DNA from: Pseudomonas tructae
GTDB taxonomy: Bacteria > Pseudomonadota > Gammaproteobacteria > Pseudomonadales > Pseudomonadaceae
Reading direction: 5' to 3'
Assembly: GCF_004214895.1 (NCBI RefSeq)
Contig: NZ_CP035952.1
Location: 868,001-932,000 of the forward strand
Length of the DNA stretch: 64,000 nt
Position 1 is the stretch's first letter; each line of letters opens with the position of its first letter. The notes beneath the pieces were generated by a model that was given only the letters and a program-made list of their open reading frames with translations, was not told the origin of the DNA and searched no databases. The translations under genes and the position numbers were made by a program. Of the stretch, positions 9,364 to 19,647 are shown piece by piece.

Positions 9364-10530
9364 ATGGCTTGGAATGAGCCGGGTGGCAACTCGAACAATC
9401 AAGATCCGTGGGGCGGGCGCCGTGGTGGCGACAAAAAAGGGCCACCGGATCTCGACGAGGCCTTCCGCAAGCTGCAGGACAGCCTGAACGGCATGTTCGG
9501 CAGTGGCAAGAAACGCGGTGGTGATGGCGGTATCGGCAAGGGCGGTGGCTTCGGCCTGCTCGGCATCGGTCTCGCCGTGCTTGCAGCTATCTGGCTGTAC
9601 AGCGCAGTGTACGTGGTCGACGAACAGGAGCAGGCAGTCGTGCTGCGCTTCGGCAAATACTACGAGACCGTAGGGCCGGGCCTGAACATCTACTTCCCGC
9701 CGATCGATCGCAAGTACATGGAGAACGTTACCCGCGAACGTGCCTACACCAAGCAGGGGCAGATGCTGACCGAAGACGAGAACATCGTCGAGGTGCCGCT
9801 GACCGTGCAGTACAAGATCACCAACCTGCAGGATTTCGTGCTGAACGTCGATCAGCCTGAAGTCAGCCTGCAGCACGCGACCGACAGTGCCCTGCGTCAC
9901 GTGGTGGGTTCCACCGCGATGGACAAGGTGCTGACCGAAGGCCGTGAGCAGATGGCTGTGGAAATCAAGGAGCGCCTGCAACGCTTCCTCGATACCTACC
10001 GCACCGGTATCACCGTCACCCAGGTCAACGTACAGAGCGCGGCAGCCCCGCGTGAAGTGCAGGAAGCCTTCGACGACGTGATCCGAGCCCGTGAAGACGA
10101 GCAGCGTGCCCGCAACCAGGCCGAGTCCTACGCCAATGGCGTGGTGCCGGAAGCCCGTGGTCAGGCCCAGCGGATCATCGAGGACGCCAACGGTTACCGC
10201 GACGAAGTCGTCTCGCGTGCCAAGGGTGAGGCCGACCGCTTCACCAAGCTGGTCAGCGAGTACCGCAAGGCCCCTGAAGTGACCCGTCAGCGCCTGTACC
10301 TGGACACCATGCAGGAAGTCTACAGCAACACCAGCAAGGTCCTGGTTTCCGGCAAGGACGGCCAGAGCAACCTGCTCTACCTGCCGCTCGACAAAATGGT
10401 CCAGAGCGGCCGTTCCGGCGCGGCTCCGGTCACCAGCGTTGCGCCTTCGGCCAATGCCGATGCGGCCAATCGCGCGGCGGCGGAGCTGCAACAGCAGCAA
10501 ACACAGTTGCGCACTAGGGAGAGCCGCTGA
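9364..10530 (+). CDS. hflK: FtsH protease modulator subunit HflK
   Basis: HflK is an inner-membrane SPFH/prohibitin protein. With HflC it forms a large complex that encloses and modulates FtsH. The 388-residue protein has a Gly/Lys-rich cytosolic N-terminus, one membrane segment (LLGIGLAVLAAIWLYSAVYVV, about residues 62-82) and the SPFH domain. A long coiled coil (about 250-300) and a Gln-rich tail follow. ATG 9364 is chosen because GGAGAGC precedes it by six nt; an in-frame ATG at 9352 and an upstream start at 9328 are weaker. The gene overlaps hflC by one nt (TGATG). Confidence 0.95.
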   Translation: MAWNEPGGNSNNQDPWGGRRGGDKKGPPDLDEAFRKLQDSLNGMFGSGKKRGGDGGIGKGGGFGLLGIGLAVLAAIWLYSAVYVVDEQEQAVVLRFGKYYETVGPGLNIYFPPIDRKYMENVTRERAYTKQGQMLTEDENIVEVPLTVQYKITNLQDFVLNVDQPEVSLQHATDSALRHVVGSTAMDKVLTEGREQMAVEIKERLQRFLDTYRTGITVTQVNVQSAAAPREVQEAFDDVIRAREDEQRARNQAESYANGVVPEARGQAQRIIEDANGYRDEVVSRAKGEADRFTKLVSEYRKAPEVTRQRLYLDTMQEVYSNTSKVLVSGKDGQSNLLYLPLDKMVQSGRSGAAPVTSVAPSANADAANRAAAELQQQQTQLRTRESR

Positions 10531-11399
10531 TGAGCAATAAATCGCTGATCGCCCTGATCGTGGCCGTGGTGCTGGGGATCGTGGCCTGGAACAGCTTCTA
10601 CATCGTTGCCCAGACCGAGCGTGCGGTACTCCTGCAATTTGGTCGTGTGGTCCAGGCTGATGTCCAGCCCGGCCTGCATGTGAAGGTTCCATACGTCAAC
10701 CAGGTGCGCAAGTTCGACGCCCGCCTGATGACCCTGGACGCCCCGACCCAGCGCTTCCTGACCCTGGAAAAGAAAGCGGTGATGGTCGATGCCTACGCCA
10801 AATGGCGGGTCAAGGACGCCGAGCGTTTCTACACCGCGACCTCGGGCCTCAAGCAGATTGCCGATGAACGTCTGTCGCGCCGTCTGGAAAGCGGCCTGCG
10901 TGACCAGTTCGGTAAACGCACCCTGCATGAAGTGGTTTCCGGTGAACGTGACGCGCTGATGGCTGACATCACCGCTTCGCTGAACCGCATGGCCAGCAAG
11001 GAGCTGGGTATCGAAGTGGTCGACGTTCGCGTCAAGGCCATCGACCTGCCCAAGGAAGTCAACCGCAGCGTGTTCGAGCGGATGAGCACCGAGCGTGAGC
11101 GTGAAGCTCGCGAGCACCGTGCCAAAGGTAACGAACTGGCTGAAGGTATTCGTGCCGACGCCGATCGTCAGCGCCGGGTACTGCTGGCTGAAGCCTACCG
11201 GGAATCGGAAGAAACCCGCGGTGATGGCGATGCCCAGGCGGCCTCGATCTACGCCAAGGCCTACGGTCAGGACCAGGACTTCTACGCGTTCTACCGCAGT
11301 CTCAAGGCTTACCGCGAGAGCTTTGCCGACAAGAGCGACGTACTGGTGCTCGACCCAAGCAGCGAGTTCTTCCGCTTCATGGGCAAGACCAAGCCATAA
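10530..11399 (+). CDS. hflC: FtsH protease modulator subunit HflC
   Basis: HflC is the partner of HflK in the periplasm-facing complex that regulates FtsH. The 289-residue protein has one N-terminal membrane anchor (SLIALIVAVVLGIVAWNSFYIV), followed by the SPFH domain (QTERAVLLQFGRVV onwards). A charged coiled coil (RMSTEREREAREHRAKG) and a C-terminal region ending RFMGKTKP follow. It starts at the ATG that overlaps the hflK stop codon. Transcription probably ends at the hairpins in 11407-11494. Confidence 0.95.
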   Translation: MSNKSLIALIVAVVLGIVAWNSFYIVAQTERAVLLQFGRVVQADVQPGLHVKVPYVNQVRKFDARLMTLDAPTQRFLTLEKKAVMVDAYAKWRVKDAERFYTATSGLKQIADERLSRRLESGLRDQFGKRTLHEVVSGERDALMADITASLNRMASKELGIEVVDVRVKAIDLPKEVNRSVFERMSTEREREAREHRAKGNELAEGIRADADRQRRVLLAEAYRESEETRGDGDAQAASIYAKAYGQDQDFYAFYRSLKAYRESFADKSDVLVLDPSSEFFRFMGKTKP

Positions 11400-11470
11400 G
11401 CATCTACCCCGCCGGGCGGCTAAAACGCTTGGCGGGGTGATCCCGTAAGAAAACGGGTGTATGATGCGGC

Positions 11471-11494
11471 AGCCGGGAAATTCCCGGCTTTTTT
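11471..11494 (+). terminator. Rho-independent terminator after hflC
   Basis: The stem AGCCGGGAA/TTCCCGGCT is followed by a run of T residues (11489-11494). Two further short hairpins lie between hflC and this one (arms CCCCGCC 11407-11413 with GGCGGGG 11431-11437; CCCGT with ACGGG at 11442-11457). It ends the hfq-hflC transcript ahead of hisZ. Confidence 0.8.
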
Positions 11495-11674
11495 GCGTCT
11501 GCAAGATCGAACGGTTCAAACCCGGCTCGGGTCTACAGAGCAGCCCAAGGTATTCGAGGGTATAGGCACGGCGGTAGCGCTGGAATCGGTGCTGCGCGCC
11601 ATTGTTTGCCGATACCTGCTTCACTCAAGGCTCGCCTGCTGGCAAGCCGCCCGGACCATAGGGGAAATGGCGTA

Positions 11675-12862
11675 ATGGCAACGGTAGACCGCTGGCTGCT
11701 GCCAGATGGCATCGAAGAAGTACTGCCACCTGAGGCGGCGCGCATCGAGATCGCGCGTCGACAGGTGTTGGATCTGTTCCAGAGCTGGGGTTATGACTTC
11801 GTCGTGACCCCGCATATCGAGTACCTGGAATCGCTGCTCACCGGTGCCGGCCAGGACCTGGACCTGCGGACTTTCAAGGTCATCGACCCGCAATCGGGCC
11901 GGCAGATGGGCTTTCGTGCCGACATCACTCCACAGGTTGCGCGCATCGATGCGCATACCCTGCGCCGTGAGGGGCCGAGCCGCCTGTGTTATGCCGGCAG
12001 CGTGCTGCATGCCTTGCCGCGGGCGCTGTCGACTTCGCGCAGCCCGATCCAGCTGGGTGCCGAGCTGTACGGCGACGCCAGCCCGGTCAGCGACGTCGAG
12101 GTGATCAGCCTGATGCTGGCCATGCTGCAACTGGCCGATGTGCCGGATGTGCACATGGATCTTGGCCATGTCGGTATCTACCGCGGCCTGGCCCGTGCTG
12201 CCGGCCTTTCGGGGGCGATCGAGCAGCAGTTGTTCGACGCCCTGCAGCGTAAGGCCATCGACGAAGTGATCGAGCTGACGGCCAAGCTGCCAGCGGACCT
12301 TGCGGCCATGCTGCGCTCGCTCACCGAGCTGTGCGGTGGTCGTGAAGTGCTGGCCGAGGCGCGCGTGCGCCTGGGCCGCGCACCGGCTGCGGTATTGGCA
12401 GCACTGGATGACCTGATGGCGATTGCCGAGCGGCTGGCCACGCGTTACCCCGAGCTGCCGCTGTATTTTGACCTGGGCGAGTTGCGCGGTTACCACTACC
12501 ACACCGGTGTGGTGTTTGCCGTGTTCGTCCCGGGTGTAGGTCAGTCGATCGCCCAGGGCGGTCGTTACGACGACATCGGAGCAGACTTTGGCCGGGCGCG
12601 TCCGGCCACCGGTTTCTCCACGGATTTGAAGACCCTGGTCACACTGGGGCGAGCCGAGGTGGTGTTGCCGTCTGGCGGGATCTGGATGCCCGACAGCAGC
12701 GATGCGGCACTCTGGCAGTTGGTCTGCCAATTGCGCAGTGAAGGTCAGCGGGTGGTTCAGGCCTTGCCTGGGCAGCCGTTGACTGCCGCCGTCGAGGCGG
12801 ATTGCGATCGGCAATTGATTCAGCAAAACGGGCTTTGGCAGGTTCTGCCGCTGGCCATTTGA
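11675..12862 (+). CDS. hisZ: ATP phosphoribosyltransferase regulatory subunit HisZ
   Basis: HisZ is a catalytically inactive paralogue of histidyl-tRNA synthetase. It pairs with the short form of HisG to give an active, histidine-regulated first enzyme of histidine synthesis. The 395-residue protein has the class II synthetase-like core: [17 protein letters not shown] at the N-terminus, [26 protein letters not shown] (motif 2 region, about 65-90) and [14 protein letters not shown] / GGRYDDIG near 290-310. It lacks the anticodon-binding domain of HisRS. ATG 11675 follows GGGGAAATGGCGTA. purA lies 54 nt downstream. Confidence 0.93.
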   Translation: MATVDRWLLPDGIEEVLPPEAARIEIARRQVLDLFQSWGYDFVVTPHIEYLESLLTGAGQDLDLRTFKVIDPQSGRQMGFRADITPQVARIDAHTLRREGPSRLCYAGSVLHALPRALSTSRSPIQLGAELYGDASPVSDVEVISLMLAMLQLADVPDVHMDLGHVGIYRGLARAAGLSGAIEQQLFDALQRKAIDEVIELTAKLPADLAAMLRSLTELCGGREVLAEARVRLGRAPAAVLAALDDLMAIAERLATRYPELPLYFDLGELRGYHYHTGVVFAVFVPGVGQSIAQGGRYDDIGADFGRARPATGFSTDLKTLVTLGRAEVVLPSGGIWMPDSSDAALWQLVCQLRSEGQRVVQALPGQPLTAAVEADCDRQLIQQNGLWQVLPLAI

Positions 12863-14206
<1,344 letters not shown>

Positions 14207-14223
14207 TCCGCGATTGATGTAAA

Positions 14224-14253
14224 GACAAAGGCCCCTCTGTAGGGGCCTTTGTC
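14224..14253 (+). terminator. Terminator after purA
   Basis: A perfect 13-bp stem, GACAAAGGCCCCT / AGGGGCCTTTGTC, with loop CTGT is followed by a short T-rich stretch. It ends hisZ-purA transcription before the chemoreceptor gene. Confidence 0.85.
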
Positions 14254-14344
14254 GTTTCTGTCGGCTGTTCGGCACAACCTTTGCTGTAAGAATCGCTCCA
14301 GCGGTGCCATCACTGTAATGGCCCCAGAAGTAGAGGGTTCTTTC

Positions 14345-16279
14345 GTGTCTGCCGTTCTCTCACTGTTACGAAGCCGCCTGTTGCGGCCTGTCTTTGTTGC
14401 GCTTGGTATCGCTCTTTTGGTGCAGGTGCTGGTCGCGGTCGCGCTGACCCGGAGCACGGTCACTGCACTGGAGGCCGATCTGGGTAACCGTCTGTCTGCC
14501 GACAGCCAGAAACTTTCCGCCGAACTCGAACAGGCAGGCAGGGAGGTCAGCTCCGGGCTCGACAGCCTCTCCGCCAGTACCCGCCAGCGCCTCACGGCCG
14601 GTCTCTCCACGCGCTTGCAGGATGAACAGGCGCAGTTGCGTGCAACCCTGGAGAAGAATCTCAAGGATTCGGCCAACGACATGGCCGAGCTGCTCGCCTC
14701 GGTAGCGCCGCGGGCCATGTGGGACAACGACGTGCCGACCCTGTCGGAGTTCTCTCGGCGGGCCCAGCGCAACCCCAACGTGCTGTTCGTAGTGTATGAC
14801 GATGCCCAGGGCCAGCACCTGACCCGTTACCTCAACCGGCAGAACCCGATTAACCAGGCACTGCTGGAAAAGGGCCAGGGCGAACGGGCGCTGGACAAGG
14901 TGCTGGACGCCGCGCGCAACGACCCGTCGGTGTATTTCGTCGAAGCCTCGATCAACCCCAATGGTGTCGAGATCGGCAAGGTGTTGATGGGGGTTTCCAC
15001 GGCGGTGGTCGACCACGAGCTGGTGGCGCTGGACAAGCGCTTCTCGGCGCTGATTGCCAGTGGCGATCAACTGGTCGGCGACAGCCTGGTAGGCGCTGCG
15101 GCAGACAGCAACAAAGCACTGCGCGCACGTCTGCAGGCGGCCCAGGCCAGTGCCGCGGGCATGCAGGCCAATACCTCGCACAGCGTCCAGGATGCGGCGG
15201 CCACCCTGCGCTGGAACATCGGCCTCGGCCTGGCCCTGGTCGGCCTGGGTGTGCTGCTGGTGGTTGCCGTGGTGCTGGGGCGGCGGGTGGTCAACAAACT
15301 GCGGCTGCTGATTGCGGCGTTGAATGACCTGGCGGCGGGCGAGGGTGACCTGACCAAGCGCGTCTCCATCGACAGTCGCGACGAGATCGGTGACATGGCG
15401 GCGGCAGTCAACCAGTTCGTTGCCAAGCTGCAACCGATCGTCCGCGAGGCCGGCGAGGTGGCCCAGCGTACCGGCATCGAGATCGGCGCCATGGCCCAGC
15501 GTAATGCCGGTGCCGACGCTGCTGCCGAACTGCAGCGCGATGAAGTCGCCGCCAGCCTGCGTGACCTGTCGAGCATGGCCGATGAGGCCCAGGCCGAAAG
15601 CCAGGCCATGCAGTCGGCCTTGCAGCAAGTGGTGGACATTCGTCAGGCCACCGACGAGAACAGCCGCACCTCAACCCAGGTGGCCAAGCTTATCGAGGAC
15701 CTGGCCGGGCAGGTCGAGACCGGTTCCAAGGTTATCGAGCGTCTGGCGCAGCAAAGCGAGCAGATCGAGGTGGTGCTGACCGTGATCCACGGCATTGCCG
15801 AGCAGACCAACCTGCTGGCGCTCAACGCTGCCATTGAAGCGGCGCGGGCCGGGGAAACCGGACGTGGCTTTGCCGTGGTGGCTGACGAGGTCAGGGCCCT
15901 GGCGAGCAAGACCCAGAGCTCGACGGGGGATATCCAGGCGCATATCGGTGCGTTGCAGCAGGGGGCGAAGGAGGCGGTGGCGGCGATCAGCCAGGCCGGG
16001 CGTCAGGCCAGCGAAGGCCTGCTGGTACTACGCGACAATGCGCGCCTGCAGCAGTCGGTACAGGTCTCGGTCGAGCAGGTGCATGCGGCGATCGGCCTGG
16101 CCACCCGTGCAGCCGAGCAGCAGGCCCATGGGGCGCAGGCGGTGCGTGGCAGGGTGCAGACGATTCATGAACAGGCTGAGCGGGCTGCCGAAGTGGTGAT
16201 GCAAACCACCGCCAGCAGCAAGGTGCTCGATAACCTGGCGGGGCAGCTCAAGGCCAGCCTCGGGCAGTTCAGGGCCTGA
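14345..16279 (+). CDS. Methyl-accepting chemotaxis protein
   Basis: This 644-residue transmembrane chemoreceptor has a first membrane segment at about residues 13-35 and a long, helical periplasmic sensor region (about 36-290). The second membrane segment is [19 protein letters not shown] (about 293-311). A HAMP domain (about 312-365, [17 protein letters not shown]) and the MCP signalling domain follow, with the hairpin tip [18 protein letters not shown] near residue 485. The sensor does not show a recognisable Cache signature, so the ligand is unknown. GTG 14345 is preferred (TAGAGGG upstream); ATG 14318 is the alternative. No CheW/CheR-binding tail is seen. Convergent with the iron permease. 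Confidence 0.92.
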   Translation: MSAVLSLLRSRLLRPVFVALGIALLVQVLVAVALTRSTVTALEADLGNRLSADSQKLSAELEQAGREVSSGLDSLSASTRQRLTAGLSTRLQDEQAQLRATLEKNLKDSANDMAELLASVAPRAMWDNDVPTLSEFSRRAQRNPNVLFVVYDDAQGQHLTRYLNRQNPINQALLEKGQGERALDKVLDAARNDPSVYFVEASINPNGVEIGKVLMGVSTAVVDHELVALDKRFSALIASGDQLVGDSLVGAAADSNKALRARLQAAQASAAGMQANTSHSVQDAAATLRWNIGLGLALVGLGVLLVVAVVLGRRVVNKLRLLIAALNDLAAGEGDLTKRVSIDSRDEIGDMAAAVNQFVAKLQPIVREAGEVAQRTGIEIGAMAQRNAGADAAAELQRDEVAASLRDLSSMADEAQAESQAMQSALQQVVDIRQATDENSRTSTQVAKLIEDLAGQVETGSKVIERLAQQSEQIEVVLTVIHGIAEQTNLLALNAAIEAARAGETGRGFAVVADEVRALASKTQSSTGDIQAHIGALQQGAKEAVAAISQAGRQASEGLLVLRDNARLQQSVQVSVEQVHAAIGLATRAAEQQAHGAQAVRGRVQTIHEQAERAAEVVMQTTASSKVLDNLAGQLKASLGQFRA

Positions 16280-16286
16280 GGAAAAT

Positions 16287-16333
16287 CGCGGGGCAAGCCC
16301 GCTCCCACACTGTGGGAGCGGGCTTGCCCCGCG
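16287..16333. repeat. REP-type inverted repeat
   Basis: CGCGGGGCAAGCCCGCTCC and its complement face each other across a very short loop (CACACTGTG). The repeat lies between the convergent chemoreceptor and iron permease genes and probably folds into a long hairpin that ends both transcripts. Confidence 0.9.
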
Positions 16334-16348
16334 AAGCTTTTAACAGCG

Positions 16349-17917
16349 TCAAGCGCGGTTCAAGTACATCCGCGTAGTCAGCAGATACACCGGCAATCCC
16401 GATACCAGAATCAGCAACGCCGCATAAGGCGCCGCCGCCGCAAACTCGACATTGGCGGTATGCGCCCATACCTCGGTCGCCAGGGTGGTCATGCCCGTCG
16501 GGCTGAGCAGCAGGGTTGCCGTCAGCTCTTTCATGGCATCCAGGAATACCAGGGCAAAGGCTGCGGCCAGGGCCGGAAAGATGATCGGCAGGGTTACCCG
16601 GCAGAACGCGCTGAACTGCGTCGCACCGAGCGTGCGGGCGGCTTCTTCGAGCTGCGGCGCGGCCTTGTTCAGTGCCGTGCGCACTGGCGCCTGGGCCAGC
16701 GGCAGAAACAGCAGGGCATAGGCTAGCAGCAACAAGCCGGTGGTCTGGTACAGGGCCGGTACGTAGTGCAGGGCGAAGTACACCAGGGTCAGGGCAATCA
16801 CCAGGCCGGGCAGGGCATGCAGTAGGTACGGCAGGCGCTCGGCCCAGATCGCCAGGCGGCCTTTGTAGCGCACCACCAGGAAGCTGACCGGCAGGGCCAG
16901 CAACAAGCTCAAGCCGGCGCCACCCAGCGAGAGCGATAGCGACGAGACCAGCGCGCGGCTGATGTCGGCAACCGGGAAGGCAGCAGACGAGCCGACGCTC
17001 AACCAGTAGCCGAGCATTCCCAACGGAATGCCGCTGCCCAGCAGGGCCAGGATCAGGCAATACAACTGGCCCATCGGCATCCACCGGCGCAGGCGTATCG
17101 GCGGACCGCGCCGTGCTACACCCTGACCGATTCGCACATGCCGGGCCTTGCCGCGTACGCGCAATTCCAGCCAGAGCATCAACAGGCACATGAACAGCAG
17201 CACCGCCGAAAGCATGGCCGCGTTGGCGTTGCTGAACTCCAGTTCGAACTGCTGGTAGATCGCTGTGGTGAAGGTCTGCAGGCCAAGAATCGACAGGGCG
17301 CCGAATTCCACCAGCATGTGCAGGGCAATCAGCAGGCTGCCGCCGATGATCGACGGCCACAGCAACGGCAGGGTGATGCGAAAGAACACGCCCCAGCGTG
17401 TCTGGCCCAGGGTGCGCGCCGACTCTTCCAGCGAGGTGTCGAGGTTGCGCAGGGTTGCCGCCACCGGCAGGAACACCAGTGGATACTTGGACAGGCTCAT
17501 CACCAGGATGGCGCCGCCCAGGCCTTCGAAGCGCGGGCTGAGCGATACCCAGGTAAAACCGCTGACAAAGGCCGGTACGGCAAACGGCAGGCACAGGATC
17601 ACCCCCCACAGGCGCCGCCCTGGCAGGTCACTGCGCTCCAGCAGCCAGGCCAGGGACACGCCCAGGGCCATGCAGGCCAGGGTCACCCCGGCCATCAGCA
17701 TCAAGGTGTTGCGCAGCAGCCCCCAGACGAAAGGGCGCCAGAGCAAGTGCAGGGCTTCCCGCCAGCCCGCTTCCCAGGCTTTCAGGGCCACATACAGCAG
17801 GGGTAGCAGGCTCAGTCCGACCAGCAGCAGTACCGGCAGCACCACCCAGATCGACGGGCGCTTGCGCTTGGGTATGTAGCGGCTGGCCAGTGTGGCCGCA
17901 GGCAGGGCTGCACTCAT
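16349..17917 (-). CDS. Ferric iron ABC transporter permease (FbpB/SfuB type)
   Basis: This 522-residue inner membrane permease is made of two fused homologous halves, with about twelve membrane segments. Each half carries a cytoplasmic EAA loop: LEESARTLGQTRWGVF (about residue 165) and LEEAARTLGATQFSAF (about 427). This is the FbpB/SfuB/HitB architecture for Fe3+ uptake. The start codon overlaps the stop of the binding-protein gene by one nt, showing an operon. No ATPase gene follows in the window, so the ATPase must be encoded elsewhere. Confidence 0.92.
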   Translation of the reverse strand: MSAALPAATLASRYIPKRKRPSIWVVLPVLLLVGLSLLPLLYVALKAWEAGWREALHLLWRPFVWGLLRNTLMLMAGVTLACMALGVSLAWLLERSDLPGRRLWGVILCLPFAVPAFVSGFTWVSLSPRFEGLGGAILVMSLSKYPLVFLPVAATLRNLDTSLEESARTLGQTRWGVFFRITLPLLWPSIIGGSLLIALHMLVEFGALSILGLQTFTTAIYQQFELEFSNANAAMLSAVLLFMCLLMLWLELRVRGKARHVRIGQGVARRGPPIRLRRWMPMGQLYCLILALLGSGIPLGMLGYWLSVGSSAAFPVADISRALVSSLSLSLGGAGLSLLLALPVSFLVVRYKGRLAIWAERLPYLLHALPGLVIALTLVYFALHYVPALYQTTGLLLLAYALLFLPLAQAPVRTALNKAAPQLEEAARTLGATQFSAFCRVTLPIIFPALAAAFALVFLDAMKELTATLLLSPTGMTTLATEVWAHTANVEFAAAAPYAALLILVSGLPVYLLTTRMYLNRA

Positions 17918-18930
17918 TACAGCAGGCCAACTTCGCGTTCAAGCTCCAGGGCTTCTTCGGCGTTGCCCAGGTCGGCCGGAGTGATTTTCGGTGGACGCAG
18001 GTCTTCGAAGGGTTTCAGGCCCCGGTCCGAGACCATACCTTTATGCAATGGATACTCGGCAGTGGTCTGGGTGATCACCCGCTGGCCTTCTTCGCTGGCC
18101 ATCCAGGCCAGCAGGGCCTGGGCTTCTTTGGGGTGCTTGCTGGCTTTTACCGCGGCGGCGCTGGAGATGGTCACCAGGCCGCCGGCGTCGCCGTCGGCCA
18201 GGTAATAGAGTTTCGAATCCAGCTGGCCGCGCTCTTTCTTCAGGGCATACCAGTAATAGTTGTTCACCAGCACGGCAGCCACTTCGCCGTTCTCCACGGC
18301 TTTGAGCGCCACCATGTTGTTGGAGTAGGTCTTGCCGAAGGCCTTGAGGCCGGTTAGCCATTCTTCGGCGGCGTCACGGCCGTGCAGTTTGAGGATGGCC
18401 ACGGCCTGCTCCTGGAAGGCACCGCTGGTCGGTACGAAACCGATCTTGCCTTCCCATTCGGGGTCGGCGAAATCCATCACCGAGGGCGGCAGGTCTTTCT
18501 CGTCGATCACCTTTGGGTTGAAGGCAACCACGCGGGTACGCGCCGTCACGCCCATCCAGGTGCCATTGCTGGCGACGTATTCCTTGGGGAGGACCTGCAG
18601 GGTCGAATCATCGATCTTGGCCAGCAGGCCCAGCTCGCCGAGGTTGTTCAGCGGTGGCGATTCTTCGGTATAGATGACGTCGGCAGGGGAGCGATCACCC
18701 TCTTCGATGATCTGGCTGGCCAGCTGGTTGCTGCTGCCCTTACGGATATTGATGCGGATGCCGGTCTTGGCCTCGTAGGCCTTAGCAATGGCTTCGCCGA
18801 TTTCCTTGTGTTGACCGTTGTACAGGGTCAGTGCCACGGAGTCGGCGGCCATGGCAGCCGGGGTGCCCAGCAGCATGGCAAAAACAGAGACGGCCAGGCC
18901 GCGCAACAGGGGGTTATTGCGGAACGTCAT
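17917..18930 (-). CDS. Ferric iron ABC transporter periplasmic binding protein (FbpA type)
   Basis: This 337-residue class D solute-binding protein has a signal peptide ending APAAMAA-like (GTPAAMA, about residue 28). It begins the mature part with ALTLYNGQHKEIGEAIAKAY and contains ADVIYTEESPPLNNLGELGLL. The VNNYYWYALK segment (about residues 225-234) holds the adjacent Tyr residues that bind Fe3+ in this family. The start is ATG at 18930 with a strong GAGGAAG upstream. A Fur-box-like sequence lies 36-54 nt upstream, which suggests iron repression. The permease gene follows with a 1-nt overlap. Confidence 0.93.
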   Translation of the reverse strand: MTFRNNPLLRGLAVSVFAMLLGTPAAMAADSVALTLYNGQHKEIGEAIAKAYEAKTGIRINIRKGSSNQLASQIIEEGDRSPADVIYTEESPPLNNLGELGLLAKIDDSTLQVLPKEYVASNGTWMGVTARTRVVAFNPKVIDEKDLPPSVMDFADPEWEGKIGFVPTSGAFQEQAVAILKLHGRDAAEEWLTGLKAFGKTYSNNMVALKAVENGEVAAVLVNNYYWYALKKERGQLDSKLYYLADGDAGGLVTISSAAAVKASKHPKEAQALLAWMASEEGQRVITQTTAEYPLHKGMVSDRGLKPFEDLRPPKITPADLGNAEEALELEREVGLL

Positions 18931-18965
18931 GCGGGTACTTCCTCGCTTGCGGCTACATATCTGGA

Positions 18966-18984
18966 AACAATGATAATCGATATC
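18966..18984 (-). promoter_or_regulatory. Fur box upstream of the ferric iron transporter
   Basis: AACAATGATAATCGATATC matches the 19-bp Fur consensus GATAATGATAATCATTATC at 15 of 19 positions by eye. It lies just upstream of the iron-binding-protein gene, where Fe-Fur would block transcription. Confidence 0.75.
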
Positions 18985-19197
18985 GCTTCTCAAATGGCCT
19001 TGCGCGGGAAAATTCATGAGCTGGCTATCGATTTAAGTCATCTCCGATAAGGTCTTAGGCGAGGTCCGTCAGACCGAAAAATTCTGTCAAGAATTGCTCA
19101 ACGTTCAAGATTTCAAGGGCTTGTGGATCGGTCGTATAGTGCTGCCATTCGATAACTGTTCTTGTTACTGCCGGGCCAATCTAGCCAGGAGCTACAC

Positions 19198-19485
19198 GTG
19201 ATTCCCCTTCAAGGGTTGCTGGGGGCATCGGTCTGTCGTGAGAGCCAGCCTTTCAATGTCGGGGGAGAACTGCTTCAAATGAGTGATTTTCAGGAACGAA
19301 AACTGACAAGAAGGGAAGTTGAGGTTCTGGAGTTCCTGCTACTGGGGAAAAGTAACAAGCAGATCGGACTTCTGCTGGATATAAGTGATTTCACTGTCAG
19401 GGATCATGTGTCGTCGTTATTGAGGAAACATGGAGTTGAGGGGCGCGGTGCTCTCATGCGCCTCAAACTGAGTGAGTCGAAGTAA
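19198..19485 (+). CDS. Small LuxR-family (GerE-type HTH) regulator
   Basis: This 95-residue protein consists almost entirely of a LuxR-type helix-turn-helix (about residues 32-92): KLTRREVEVLEFLLLGKSNK, then QIGLLLDISDFTVRDHVSSL and LRKHGV. There is no receiver or autoinducer domain, so its activating signal is unknown. GTG 19198 is chosen because CCAGGAG precedes it; an upstream in-frame start at 19162 is weaker. It is the first gene of the microcin-like island and is followed by a perfect palindrome, so it probably regulates the downstream export and precursor genes (inference). Confidence 0.85.
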   Translation: MIPLQGLLGASVCRESQPFNVGGELLQMSDFQERKLTRREVEVLEFLLLGKSNKQIGLLLDISDFTVRDHVSSLLRKHGVEGRGALMRLKLSESK

Positions 19486-19497
19486 ATTCATTGGTAT

Positions 19498-19513
19498 CCC
19501 TACACGTGTAGGG
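19498..19513. promoter_or_regulatory. Perfect 16-bp palindrome, candidate operator
   Basis: CCCTACACGTGTAGGG is a perfect inverted repeat 12 nt after the LuxR-type gene and 135 nt before the HlyD-type gene. It has no T-run and no loop, so it looks like a dimer-binding site rather than a terminator. The likely ligand is the adjacent regulator, by position only. Confidence 0.5.
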
Positions 19514-19647
19514 TGGTGGTGTGGCGTGCGGGTTACTAGTATTTGTCCAACGGCCGTTTGGTTGTCGGAACATTGGGACTACGCTGTGTAATTGTTTCCG
19601 CTGTTGTTCTTAATTGCAATTGGATGAATCTATGCACAGAGTGATTG

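Noticed and set aside
8164..10692. An 842-codon open frame on the minus strand opposite hflX-hflK
   Set aside because: It lies wholly antisense to two well-supported genes. Long antisense frames are common in GC-rich Pseudomonas DNA, and the translation is low in complexity with no recognisable domain.
11457..11675. A 72-codon frame between hflC and hisZ as the missing DUF2065 gene
   Set aside because: It is not hydrophobic in the YjeT pattern, starts inside a terminator hairpin, and ends at the hisZ start.
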